DNA of 64,000 nucleotides, from positions 4,092,001-4,156,000 of the forward strand of contig NZ_AP022601.1 of NCBI RefSeq assembly GCF_010726765.1. Direction: 5' to 3'. The translations under genes were made by a program, and so were the position numbers. Under the pieces are notes generated by a model. It was not told where the DNA came from, did no database searches, and saw only the letters and a list, made by a program, of their open reading frames with translations. This document shows, one piece after another, positions 26,340 to 35,114 of the stretch (positions are counted from its first letter, which is position 1; every line of letters begins with the position of its first letter). This DNA comes from Mycobacterium gallinarum (GTDB lineage: Bacteria; Actinomycetota; Actinomycetes; Mycobacteriales; Mycobacteriaceae).

Positions 26340-27116
26340 ATGAACGAGTCAGCGCTGCAACCGATTTGGGACTGGATGGTGGAGCGAATCGGGGTGGGGT
26401 TCTTCGAGTTCCCGCTATACTTCCTGCCCGTCGTCGTCGCTGTGGTGCTGGTGACCGGAGTGTTCTTCTCGGTGCTGGACGTCGCCGTCTATCGGAAGAT
26501 CCCCGCCAGGACCGCCTGGCTGGACGGTCTGCGGGTGATGTCCACCTACATCGGTTCGGCGGCACTGCTGCTCGCGCTCAACGCCAAATTTCATCCGTGG
26601 ACCATCGACGTACCAAGCGCTGCACCGACACTGGTGACCTTCGGGGCCCAGGTCGCGCTGCTGATGGTCATCGGGGAGTTCCTCACCTACTGGTGGCATC
26701 GACTGGAGCACGGCAACAGATTCGTCTTCAAGTATGTGCACTATCTGCACCATCGGGTCGAATCACCCCTGACGATCTGGACCAACTTCGTTGTCCATCC
26801 CGTCGAAGGGCTGATGGTGATGCTGTGCCTGTACGTGCCGCCGCTGGTACTCGGGGTGCACCCCCTGGTGATGGTCGCCTACGCGATTGCGAACACGACG
26901 GCGATGGTGATCACCCACTGCGGCTACGACATTCGCTTCTACCCGGGTTGGCTGCTGCCCCCCAATGTCGCCCACGAACTGCACCACTCCAACAAGCGAC
27001 CCACAAACCTGTCCGTCGTGATGAGCTTCGGCGACAAGCTCTTCGGTACCTACAAAGCGCCCACCAGGTCGGACAGGCCGGCAGCGAAATGGAAGGCGCC
27101 AATTACCTCCGGGTAA
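26340..27116 (+). CDS. Sterol desaturase/fatty acid hydroxylase-family membrane protein
   Basis: 258 residues with four or five hydrophobic segments and the histidine motifs that bind a di-iron centre: HRLEH (HxxxH, about residue 121), HYLHH (HxxHH, about 138) and HELHHSN (about 215). Enzymes of this family hydroxylate or desaturate lipids, sterols or carotenoids in the inner membrane. ATG 26340 is preferred; AGGAGA lies 3-4 nt upstream, a slightly short spacing, and GTG 26337 is the alternative. It follows the TetR gene by 19 bp and is probably its target. Substrate not identifiable. Confidence 0.85.
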   Translation: MNESALQPIWDWMVERIGVGFFEFPLYFLPVVVAVVLVTGVFFSVLDVAVYRKIPARTAWLDGLRVMSTYIGSAALLLALNAKFHPWTIDVPSAAPTLVTFGAQVALLMVIGEFLTYWWHRLEHGNRFVFKYVHYLHHRVESPLTIWTNFVVHPVEGLMVMLCLYVPPLVLGVHPLVMVAYAIANTTAMVITHCGYDIRFYPGWLLPPNVAHELHHSNKRPTNLSVVMSFGDKLFGTYKAPTRSDRPAAKWKAPITSG

Positions 27117-27158
27117 GCCACCTGGCCCGGTCGACGGTCCTGGGTGCAGGATCGACGT

Positions 27159-28238
27159 GTGTCGATATCCCCGCTCCACGATCCCGACTGGCGCGCCTTT
27201 GCCAGCGACAACTACGCAGGCGCGCATCCGGAGGTTCTCGCCGCGATCGCCGCGGCCAACGGCGGTCACCAGGTCGCCTACGGCGAAGACCGATACACCG
27301 CCAGACTGGCCGAGGTGATCCGCACCCACTTCGGTGCCCGTGCCGAGACGTTCCCGGTCTTCAACGGCACCGGCGCCAACGTCGTCGCCCTCACCAGCAT
27401 GTTGCCGCGCTGGGGCGCGGTCGTGACTGCGACGAGTGCGCACATCCACACCGACGAGGCCGGCGCTCCTGAGCGGATGACCGGTCTCAAACTGCTCACC
27501 GTCCCCACACCGGACGGCAAGCTCACACCCGAGCTGGTCGCGCGCGAGGCGTGGGGCTGGGGCGACGAACACCGCGCGCAGCCGTTGGCCGTCAGCATCA
27601 CGCAGACCACCGAACTGGGCACCCGCTACACACCGGACGAGGTGCGGGCCGTCTCCGACTACGCACACCAGCACGGCATGGCGGTCCATATGGACGGCGC
27701 CCGCCTGTGGAATGCCGCCGCAGCGCTCGGCGTGCCGTTTCGGGAGTTCACGGTCGACGCCGGCGTGGACATCCTGAGCCTGGGCGGCACCAAGAACGGA
27801 CTCCTCGGCGCGGAGGCAATCGTCGTGCTCGACCCGGACCGCGCCACCGGGCTGATCTACCTCCGCAAGCTCACCATGCAGCTGTCGAGCAAGATGCGGT
27901 TCGCGTCCGCGCAGCTGCTCGCTCTCTTCGATGACGATCTGGGCGTGCGCAGCGCGGCCCACGCGAACGCTATGGCGCAGCGGTTGCGCACCGCGCTCGA
28001 GGCCGACGGCACATTGGGCGAGCTGGCTTTCACACAGGACACCCAGGCGAACGCCGTCTTCGCGACCGTGCCGAACGACGTCGCCGACCGGATCCGCGAG
28101 CGGGCGCGCTTCTACGACTGGGACCGCGCGCGGGGCGAGGTCCGCTGGATGACCTCGTGGGACACCACACCCGAGGACGTCGACCGCTTCGTCTCGATCG
28201 TCGCCGAAGAGTTCGCGCGCCGGAAAGTAAGCCGTTGA
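27159..28238 (+). CDS. Low-specificity threonine aldolase-type PLP enzyme
   Basis: A fold type I PLP enzyme of about 359 residues that cleaves L-threonine/allo-threonine to glycine and acetaldehyde. Landmarks: FASDNYAGAHPEVL, YGEDRYT, FNGTGANVVAL, HIHTDEAGAPE, MDGARLWNAAA and the PLP lysine in LGGTKNGLLGAE (about residue 210). GTG 27159 is favoured since CAGGAT lies 6 nt before it; GTG 27144 is the other option. The stop overlaps the TTG start of the GH3 gene. Confidence 0.88.
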   Translation: MSISPLHDPDWRAFASDNYAGAHPEVLAAIAAANGGHQVAYGEDRYTARLAEVIRTHFGARAETFPVFNGTGANVVALTSMLPRWGAVVTATSAHIHTDEAGAPERMTGLKLLTVPTPDGKLTPELVAREAWGWGDEHRAQPLAVSITQTTELGTRYTPDEVRAVSDYAHQHGMAVHMDGARLWNAAAALGVPFREFTVDAGVDILSLGGTKNGLLGAEAIVVLDPDRATGLIYLRKLTMQLSSKMRFASAQLLALFDDDLGVRSAAHANAMAQRLRTALEADGTLGELAFTQDTQANAVFATVPNDVADRIRERARFYDWDRARGEVRWMTSWDTTPEDVDRFVSIVAEEFARRKVSR

Positions 28239-30409
28239 CGGGCACCCACTTCGCCGGCGTCGTGGACGCGGTCCGTCGTGGCGAAAAGACCTCCGACGTC
28301 GCCACCGCCGAACTGTTGGCCACGCTGACGGACAAGGAGCTGTTGTGGCTGCTCGACGGTGACAAGGCGCTACTGGAGTCCGTTGTTGACGGTGCGCGGA
28401 CGCGGACGAACTTCCTCGCGGTGACAGCGGGCCGCATCGACCGCGTCGGAATCCCCGGGCTCCGTTTCACCGACGGCCCTCGCGGTGTCGGCATCGCCCC
28501 GGCCACCAGCTTTCCGGTGGCCATCGCACGCGCGGCCACCTGGGACGTCGACGTCGAACGGTGCGTCGGTGCCGCGATCGGTGCCGAGGCGCGTGCTCTT
28601 GGCGCCAACTTCTGGGGTGGACTCTGCATCAACGTCGCGCCCTTTCCCGGCTGGGGTCGCGCCCAGGAGTCCTACGGGGAAGATCCGTTCCTGCTCGGCG
28701 AAATGGGTTCGGCGGCAATCGAAGGCGCCCGGCCATGGGTGATCACCAGCGTGAAACATTTCGCCCTCAACTCCATGGAGGAAGCTCGATTCCAGATCGA
28801 CGTCCGGGTGCCGGAGGACGTCCTCCACGAGAGATACCTGCCGCACTTTCGGCGCACGGTCGAGGCCGGTGTCGATTCCGTGATGTCTGCCTACAACTCG
28901 GTCAATGGACAGTGGGCCGGCGAAAATCGACACCTGCTGACCGAAATCCTGCGCGATCAATGGGGTTTCACCGGTTTCGTGCACACCGACTGGGTCTGGG
29001 GTCTGCGCCATCCGGTCGAATCGGTCGCGGCCGGCCAAGACGTCGAGATGCCGTTTCGGCAGCAGCGCGCCCATGCGCTGCCGGCGGCGTTGCGTTCCGG
29101 GGAGTTGAAGCGCGACGACGTGCTGCGGGCCTGCGCCAGGATCCTGCGCACCCAGATCGAATTCGCCGGGCGAGCCCGCCCGACGCCCCCGCGCTCCGTG
29201 GTGGCCGGCGCCGAACATCGCGCGCTGGCCCGTGAGGTGGCTCACCGCGCGACGGTCCTGCTTCGCAACGAAAGTGTGGATGGCACACCGCTCTTACCAC
29301 TCGACGAACAGACTCTTCGACGCGTCGCGGTGTTGGGCCGGCTCGCCGACCGACCCAACCTGGGTGACACCGGATCGTCGAATGTCAGGCCGCGCAACAC
29401 CGTTTCGGTACTGCAGGGTCTGCGCGAACAGCTCGGCAGTCACCGCGTCGTCACGACAGATCCGGGTGATGCGGATGTCGCTGTGGTCGTTGTCGGCCTG
29501 ACGCCGAAAGACGAAGGCGAGGCATTGATCGCGCTCGGGCCCGACACGATGCAGTTGTTCGGTGGGATCATGCGTCGGCCGCGGGTTGCCAAAATCGTCA
29601 GCGCGGTCTTCAACTTCTCGCAACGCTGGTGGACCTTCGGTGGTGATCGGTCCGATCTACGTCTGCACGACGAGGATGTGGCGCTGATCCGCGCCGTCGC
29701 GGCCACCAATCCGCGGACCGTGGTGATCGTCATCGGGGGAGGCACCGTCGTCGTCGACCCGTGGGACCGCGACGTCGCCGCACTCCTCATGGCGTGGTAC
29801 CCCGGCATGGAGGGCGGTCGCGCACTTGCCGACGTCCTCCTCGGAGATGCCGAGCCGACAGGGCGGATGCCCGTCACCATCCCAAGACAGCAATCACAAC
29901 TGCCGCAAGTGGATTGGCGGGCGCGCGCGGTGACCTACGACCGTTGGTGGGGTCAGCGCAAGCTCGACCACGACGACGTGCGGGCGGCGTACCCGCTGGG
30001 CTTCGGCCTGGGCTACACGACGTTCACCACAACGGACCTGACGCTCGGGCCCGTCCATGACGAAAGCTTCGAAGCGAGGGTGACGGTGACCAACACCGGT
30101 GATCGCGACGGTCGTCATGTCGTCCAGGTGTATGCGGTGCGCCCGGTCGACGGGCGGCCGGTGCGCCATCTCGTCGGTTTCAGCTCGATCGCGGTGCCAA
30201 CCGGTGCGAGTACGTCCGTCGCTGTCCAGTGCTCGACGCGACCCCTGCAGCGCTGGAACCCAGACGGCTTCGTGCTTGACGACGGCGACATCACCGTCGA
30301 AGCCGGCGCCTACTCCGGCGATCCGGATGCATGCCGGATACCGCTGGGGCCACTGACCTCAGAACCGGCGAATGACGACCGCGCAGCCACCACGGGGACA
30401 ATGGAGTGA
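28235..30409 (+). CDS. Glycoside hydrolase family 3 (beta-glucosidase-like)
   Basis: 724 residues with the GH3 N-domain (RFTDGPRGVG, WGRAQESYGEDPFL, SVKHFALNS and the nucleophile Asp in GFVHTDWVWGL at about residue 255), the GH3 C-domain (VLLRNE, VVVVGL, IVIGGGTVVV, WYPGMEGGRALADVLLGDAEPTGRMPVTI) and a C-terminal fibronectin III-like domain (VTVTNTGDRDGRHVVQVYA). Start TTG 28235 overlaps the aldolase stop (TTGA), with GGAAAG upstream. No signal peptide is seen, so a cytosolic enzyme acting on imported glycosides or glycosylated metabolites is likely. Its stop overlaps the ligC2 start (TGATG). Confidence 0.9.
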   Translation: MTGTHFAGVVDAVRRGEKTSDVATAELLATLTDKELLWLLDGDKALLESVVDGARTRTNFLAVTAGRIDRVGIPGLRFTDGPRGVGIAPATSFPVAIARAATWDVDVERCVGAAIGAEARALGANFWGGLCINVAPFPGWGRAQESYGEDPFLLGEMGSAAIEGARPWVITSVKHFALNSMEEARFQIDVRVPEDVLHERYLPHFRRTVEAGVDSVMSAYNSVNGQWAGENRHLLTEILRDQWGFTGFVHTDWVWGLRHPVESVAAGQDVEMPFRQQRAHALPAALRSGELKRDDVLRACARILRTQIEFAGRARPTPPRSVVAGAEHRALAREVAHRATVLLRNESVDGTPLLPLDEQTLRRVAVLGRLADRPNLGDTGSSNVRPRNTVSVLQGLREQLGSHRVVTTDPGDADVAVVVVGLTPKDEGEALIALGPDTMQLFGGIMRRPRVAKIVSAVFNFSQRWWTFGGDRSDLRLHDEDVALIRAVAATNPRTVVIVIGGGTVVVDPWDRDVAALLMAWYPGMEGGRALADVLLGDAEPTGRMPVTIPRQQSQLPQVDWRARAVTYDRWWGQRKLDHDDVRAAYPLGFGLGYTTFTTTDLTLGPVHDESFEARVTVTNTGDRDGRHVVQVYAVRPVDGRPVRHLVGFSSIAVPTGASTSVAVQCSTRPLQRWNPDGFVLDDGDITVEAGAYSGDPDACRIPLGPLTSEPANDDRAATTGTME

Positions 30410-31488
30410 TGCGACTGCCCGTGATGCCGCCGGTGTCACCGATGCTGGCCAAGGCGGTCAAGTCGATTCCGCCGGGCGCGTCCTATGAGCCGAAGTGGGA
30501 CGGGTTCCGGTCGATCTGCTTCCGCGACGACTTCGACGTCGAGCTCGGCAGCCGCAACGAGCGCCCACTGACCAGGTATTTCCCTGAGCTCGTCGCGGCC
30601 GTCCGCGCGGAGCTCCCGATGCGCTGCGTCGTCGACGGCGAGATTGTGATCGCCACCGACGACGGCCTCGATTTCGAGGCGCTGCAGCAGCGCATCCACC
30701 CGGCCGAGTCGCGCGTACTGATGCTGGCCAAGAAGACTCCCGCGTCGTTCATCGCCTTCGACCTGCTGGCCCTCGACGACGAGGACTACACGTCGAGGCC
30801 GTTCAGCGAGCGGCGCGCCGCACTGGTTGACGCGTTGGCGGGCTCCGGCCCGTCGATTCACGTCACGCCCGCAACCACCGACCTGCCGACCGCGCACCGC
30901 TGGTTCACCGAGTTCGAGGGTGCGGGTCTGGACGGCCTGATCGCCAAGCCGCTGACCGTCACCTATCAGCCCGACAAGCGCGTCATGTACAAGATCAAGC
31001 CCGAGCGCACCGCGGACTGCGTCGTCGCCGGCTACCGGGTGCACAAGTCGAGCGACGAAGCGATCGGTTCGCTGCTGCTCGGCCTGTACAAGGACGACGA
31101 CACGCTGGCATCGGTGGGCGTGATCGGCGCATTCCCGATGGCCAGGCGACGCGAACTGTTCACCGAATTGCAATCGCTCGTAACAACATTCGACGATCAT
31201 CCGTGGAACTGGGCCGCCCACATGTCCGGGGAACGCACCCCGCGCCGCAACGAGGGGTCGCGCTGGAACGCGGGCAAGGACCTTTCGTTCGTACCGCTGC
31301 GACCCGAGCGGGTCGTCGAGGTGCGCTACGACCACATGGAGGGCGAGCGGTTCCGGCACACCGCGCAGTTCAACCGCTGGCGGCCCGATCGCGACCCGCG
31401 ATCGTGCACCTACGAACAACTCGAACAGCCGGTCACCTTCAGCCTCGCCGATATCGTCCCGGGGCTGGCGGCGGGCCCCGGCGTTTAG
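30409..31488 (+). CDS. ligC2: ATP-dependent DNA ligase LigC2
   Basis: 359 residues, the second LigC-type ligase of the window. The active lysine is in SYEPKWDGFRSI (KxDG, about residue 29). Others: RYFPELVAAVRAEL, VVDGEIVIA, FIAFDLLALDD, GLDGLIAKPLT, VMYKIKPERTADC and the RWRPDRDPRSC tail. Clearly paralogous to LigC1 (24545-25612) but placed alone at the end of a metabolic operon rather than with a polymerase. The ATG overlaps the GH3 stop (TGATG), so it is translated with that gene. M. smegmatis also has two such ligases in this neighbourhood. Confidence 0.9.
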   Translation: MRLPVMPPVSPMLAKAVKSIPPGASYEPKWDGFRSICFRDDFDVELGSRNERPLTRYFPELVAAVRAELPMRCVVDGEIVIATDDGLDFEALQQRIHPAESRVLMLAKKTPASFIAFDLLALDDEDYTSRPFSERRAALVDALAGSGPSIHVTPATTDLPTAHRWFTEFEGAGLDGLIAKPLTVTYQPDKRVMYKIKPERTADCVVAGYRVHKSSDEAIGSLLLGLYKDDDTLASVGVIGAFPMARRRELFTELQSLVTTFDDHPWNWAAHMSGERTPRRNEGSRWNAGKDLSFVPLRPERVVEVRYDHMEGERFRHTAQFNRWRPDRDPRSCTYEQLEQPVTFSLADIVPGLAAGPGV

Positions 31489-31519
31489 CCGCGCCCGCGA
31501 TCGGGCAGATAGGAACCTC

Positions 31520-32734
31520 ATGACTTTGCACGCGGTCATCTCCGGCGCCGGCATCGCCGGACCCGCTCTGGCCCATCAACTCACTGCCCACGGTTGGCGT
31601 ACCACCGTCATCGAACGCTTCCCGCAGCGGCGCGACGAGGGGCAGAACGTCGACATCCGGGGCGCCGCCCGCGAGGTCGTGCGCCGCATGGGCCTCGACA
31701 CCGAGATCCGGGCAGCCAACACGACCGAGGTGGGCACGCGCTTCGTCAGGCCGGACGGTTCGGCAGCGGCGTCATTCCCGGTTTCTCCCAACGGAAATGA
31801 CGGCCCCACAGCCGAGTTGGAGATACTGCGCGGAGAGTTGTCGCGCATCTTCATCGAGCACACGCGCGATCGAACCGATTACCGCTTCGACTCCCGCATC
31901 GCCGACGTCAGCGACCACGGCGACCACGTCGTGGTCGCGCTCGAGGACGGCGGCTCGCTGGAGGCCGACGTCCTCGTCATCGCCGAGGGGTTGCACTCGC
32001 GATCCCGCCGGTTCGTCACGTCCGCCGATGTCACCAACTTCGGGATGTACTTGGCGTACGCGACCATCCCGCGCACCGACGACGACGACCGCTGGTGGAA
32101 TTGGCAGCACGCCACCGGTCACCGCGCCGTGCACCTGCGGCCCGACAACCTGGGCACCACGCGCGCGATCCTGTCCTTCATGTCCGACGTTCGCGGTTTC
32201 GACGACCTCGACCGGGCCGCGCAGCTCATCATCCTGCGACGCACGTTCGACGACGTCGGAGGAGCCGCTCCGCGGGTGCTCGATGCCCTTGACGACGGTG
32301 CGCCGATGTACTTCTCGACCGTCGGCCGGGTGCAGCCATCCAGGTGGAGCAACGGCAGGGTCACTCTGCTGGGAGACGCCGCGTTCTGCAACGCCACGTT
32401 CGGCGGCGCCGGAACCAGCTTGGCGCTCATCGGCGCCTATATCCTCGCCGGTGAGCTCGCCGCCACCGACGACATCAACTCGGCGCTGGGTCGGTATCAG
32501 GCGCTGATGCGACCGTTCGTCGGCACCGCCCCGAAGGTGCGGGAGGGCGCCCTGCGCCTGGCGAATCCACGTACGCGCAACGGCATTCGCCTTTTGCATG
32601 CGGGCGCCGGCGTGGTCGCTGGCCCGATCGGCAAAGCACTTTCCCGGTTGACCGCGGTGGCCAACATCGGTGGGGACGCCGCGCAACTGCCCGAATACCC
32701 GCCCGCCCCGCTGCCGGTGCCCGAGAAACGGTGA
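31520..32734 (+). CDS. FAD-dependent monooxygenase (PHBH/TetX-like)
   Basis: 404 residues, class A flavoprotein monooxygenase. N-terminal FAD site ISGAGIAGPALAHQL, then VIERFPQRRDEGQNVDIRG, the DG-type motif in DVLVIAEGLHSRSRR, and the second FAD motif TLLGDAAFCNATFGGAGTSLALIGA. Closest in layout to TetX-like and aromatic hydroxylases. AGGAA stands 8 nt before ATG 31520. It follows ligC2 by 31 bp and overlaps the small secreted protein frame downstream (GTGA). Substrate unknown. Confidence 0.88.
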   Translation: MTLHAVISGAGIAGPALAHQLTAHGWRTTVIERFPQRRDEGQNVDIRGAAREVVRRMGLDTEIRAANTTEVGTRFVRPDGSAAASFPVSPNGNDGPTAELEILRGELSRIFIEHTRDRTDYRFDSRIADVSDHGDHVVVALEDGGSLEADVLVIAEGLHSRSRRFVTSADVTNFGMYLAYATIPRTDDDDRWWNWQHATGHRAVHLRPDNLGTTRAILSFMSDVRGFDDLDRAAQLIILRRTFDDVGGAAPRVLDALDDGAPMYFSTVGRVQPSRWSNGRVTLLGDAAFCNATFGGAGTSLALIGAYILAGELAATDDINSALGRYQALMRPFVGTAPKVREGALRLANPRTRNGIRLLHAGAGVVAGPIGKALSRLTAVANIGGDAAQLPEYPPAPLPVPEKR

Positions 32735-32769
32735 CCGAGAAGCCCGATTCGTGTGATGCTCGCACAGTG

Positions 32770-33189
32770 ATGATCCGCATGACGGCGGCGACGACCGCCA
32801 TGATCGCGGCGGCGGTCGGGATGGCCAGCCCCGCGTCGGCCGACGATCGGCTCGATGGTGAGTACACCTTCATCAACGGTCCGACGTCGAACACGTGGAG
32901 CATCACCACGCAGTGCAACGCCGAGGTGACCTGCGGCGGGACGATTTCGACGTCCACCGGACTGCTCGAGCAGATCACCCGGATAGCCGGCGGTCCGTGG
33001 ACGATCGAGCGCACTGACGTCCCGAACGGCCGGGTCTGTCCCAACGGCGGCACCGGTCCGGCGGACCTGATGTATTCGTTCGACCCCGCGACCCTTGTGG
33101 GTGCCGTCAGCTTCCGCTCCAAGCCCGGTGTGTGCGGCGACCCTGACTGGACCAGCGGCCAGAACCCGATCAGCCTCGTGAAGGTGTAG
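32770..33189 (+). CDS. Small secreted protein, pattern-similar to the kinase sensor domain
   Basis: 139 residues: a signal peptide (MIRMTAATTAMIAAAVGMASPASA) and a mature domain of about 115 residues with four cysteines (TQCNAEVTCGG, RVCPNGG, GVCGDPD), a WTIER strand and a YSFDPATLVGAVSF stretch. The order of cysteines, Trp and FDPATL-type strand resembles the extracellular part of the kinase at 19817-22048 (DPATL is also found there), so I suspect a shared fold. ATG 32770 is used because it puts the signal peptide at the N-terminus; GTG 32731 overlapping the monooxygenase stop is possible. Confidence 0.72.
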   Translation: MIRMTAATTAMIAAAVGMASPASADDRLDGEYTFINGPTSNTWSITTQCNAEVTCGGTISTSTGLLEQITRIAGGPWTIERTDVPNGRVCPNGGTGPADLMYSFDPATLVGAVSFRSKPGVCGDPDWTSGQNPISLVKV

Positions 33190-33224
33190 TCGAGAGGTCA
33201 CGAGTCCCGCTGCGGCGTGGTCGA

Positions 33225-33791
33225 TCAGTCGTGTTTGGTCTCGTATCGCAGCAGCACAATGCCGCCCGGGAAGGTGCGGTTCTCCACGAGTCGCAGCGAG
33301 ATCCACGACGGCAAAGTCGGGAAGAACGGGGTGCCGCCGCCCACGGCGGTGGGCGCCACCACCATCCGGTACTCGTCCACCAGTCCGGCCTGCACGATCG
33401 GGGCGGCCAGCGTCGCGCCGGCCACCTCCAAGATGCCGTCGGTTTCGGCTTTCAGCTTCGTCACCACCTCGACCGGGTCACCACGTTCCAACCGGGAGTT
33501 CCAGTCGACGGACTCCAACGTGCGCGAGAACACGACCTTGGGCAGGTCGCGCCAAAGCTGGGCGAAGTCGACGGTCAGCGGGGTGGCGTCCGGGTCCTCA
33601 TCAGCGCTCGGCCAGTAATCGGACATCTGTTCGTAGAGCCGCCGCCCATAGAACGACAGGGCGGTCTCCCGCTCGAAGTCGTTCCAGTACTGGTGCAGTT
33701 CGTCGCTCGGATCGGACCAGTCGATGTTGCCTTGCGCGTCGGCGATGTACCCGTCCACCGACACGTTGAAGCCATAGATGAGTTTGCCCAT
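33225..33791 (-). CDS. Dihydrofolate reductase-family (RibD C-terminal-like) protein
   Basis: 188 residues. N-terminus MGKLIYGFNVSVDGYIADAQG is the common start of the RibD_C/YwjB group; later VVFSRTL, DGILEVAGATLAAPIVQAGLVDEYRM and GGGTPFF. These proteins have the dihydrofolate-reductase fold and bind NADPH; most have unknown substrates. ATG 33791 gives the family N-terminus; a longer frame from 33866 adds foreign sequence. A CAGTCT hexamer 7 nt upstream suggests a leaderless start. Convergent with the 32770 gene. Confidence 0.85.
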   Translation of the reverse strand: MGKLIYGFNVSVDGYIADAQGNIDWSDPSDELHQYWNDFERETALSFYGRRLYEQMSDYWPSADEDPDATPLTVDFAQLWRDLPKVVFSRTLESVDWNSRLERGDPVEVVTKLKAETDGILEVAGATLAAPIVQAGLVDEYRMVVAPTAVGGGTPFFPTLPSWISLRLVENRTFPGGIVLLRYETKHD

Positions 33792-33937
33792 GGAGATCAG
33801 ACTGCACCGGAGGGCAGAACTCATCCCGACGCCACGCGAGATATTCGGTGTCGCCGTCGCGTTCACTCCCTTAGTCTCGTTGCATGAACTGGCGATGTTG
33901 ATTTAGACCGCTAGCGGGCCAACGACGTCACCGCCGC

Positions 33938-35101
33938 TTGGCCGGCGTCTTGTACGCGTACCTGTTTCTCGACGATTTCGTGCTGCTGTACCCGGTGTAC
34001 ACGCTGCTGTTCAGCGACACCGGACTGTCGGTATGGCAGATTTCGTCGCTGTTCGTCATCTGGTCGGTGTCCAGCCTCGCGCTCGAAGTGCCCTCGGGCG
34101 CGTGGGCGGACGCGACCTCACGCCGCAGGCTGTTGATCGCGGGTCCGCTGCTGACGGCCGTCGCGTTCACGTTGTGGGTGGCGGCTCCCGGCTACTGGGT
34201 GTTCGCGCTCGGCTTCGTGCTCTGGGGCCTCAAGTCGGCGCTGACGTCCGGCGCGTTGGAGGCACTCGTCTACGAGGAACTGCAGCGACTGCAGGCGACA
34301 GGTGAATACGCCACCCTGATGGGACGCGGACAGGTCGCCGGCGTTCTGGCCGCGACGTGTTCGGGTGCAGTCGCGGCACCGATCATCTCGGTCGGCGGTT
34401 TCGCGGCGGTCGGCGCGGCCAGCGTCGTCGCGTCGGTGCTGGCGTCTGTCGTTGCGATATTGTTCCCGGAGTATCGGATTCGCAAGATCGACGAGCCCGA
34501 GCTCAGCTGGGCGGACACGTTGGCGGCTGGGACGCGAGAAGCCAGGCGGTCAGCTCCCGTCCGCGCCGCGGTGATCCTCGTCGCGGTCGTCGGATCGGTG
34601 TGGGGTGCGCTCGATGAGTACACCCCGTTGCTGATCGAGAGCGGCGGCGTCTCGGCCGCCGACGTCTCGCTGCTGATGGTGGTCGTCTGGGCGGGCGCAT
34701 CGGCGGGCGGTCTGGCCGCGGGACGGGTGGCGCGCTGGGGATCGACGGCGTTCGCGGCGCTCGTCGGTGTGGGCGCGGTTCTGATGGCCGCGGGTGCCCT
34801 GACGCAACATCCACTCGGCGTGGTCGCTCTCGCGGCCGCGTTCGGCGTCTTCCAATGCGCCACCATCGTCGCCGATGCCCGCCTGCAGAACAGCATCGCC
34901 GGACCGGCCAGGGCGACCGTCACCTCGCTGGCGGGCATGTCGACCGACGTCGCGACGCTCGCCGTCTACGGCAGCTACGCCGCGTTGGTCGATCTCAGCG
35001 GCCACCCGGGGGCATTCGCGCTGCTGATGCTTCCGTACCTGGCAATGGCCTTATGGGTGCGACGTCGACCGCGTCAAGATCCGATATGGGAGTGCGGCTA
35101 G
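33938..35101 (+). CDS. Major facilitator superfamily transporter
   Basis: 387 residues, about twelve hydrophobic segments. The loop between segments 2 and 3 reads GAWADATSRRRLLIAG, the MFS A-motif position. Conserved acidic and Arg residues fit an H+-coupled exporter or importer, substrate not deducible. The start is uncertain: TTG 33938 is the first possible codon after an in-frame stop, and no clear -10 or Shine-Dalgarno precedes it. The gene ends two bases before the -10 element of gluQ. Confidence 0.82.
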   Translation: MAGVLYAYLFLDDFVLLYPVYTLLFSDTGLSVWQISSLFVIWSVSSLALEVPSGAWADATSRRRLLIAGPLLTAVAFTLWVAAPGYWVFALGFVLWGLKSALTSGALEALVYEELQRLQATGEYATLMGRGQVAGVLAATCSGAVAAPIISVGGFAAVGAASVVASVLASVVAILFPEYRIRKIDEPELSWADTLAAGTREARRSAPVRAAVILVAVVGSVWGALDEYTPLLIESGGVSAADVSLLMVVVWAGASAGGLAAGRVARWGSTAFAALVGVGAVLMAAGALTQHPLGVVALAAAFGVFQCATIVADARLQNSIAGPARATVTSLAGMSTDVATLAVYGSYAALVDLSGHPGAFALLMLPYLAMALWVRRRPRQDPIWECG

Positions 35102-35102
35102 C

Positions 35103-35108
35103 TAGATT
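35103..35108 (+). promoter_or_regulatory. -10 element of gluQ (leaderless)
   Basis: TAGATT lies 6 nt before GTG 35115 and only two bases after the upstream stop codon. Confidence 0.55.
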
Positions 35109-35114
35109 GCGAGG

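Noticed and set aside
26763..27962. Minus-strand frame of 399 codons opposite the hydroxylase and aldolase genes
   Set aside because: It spans two genes with clear catalytic motifs on the + strand and shows no family text.
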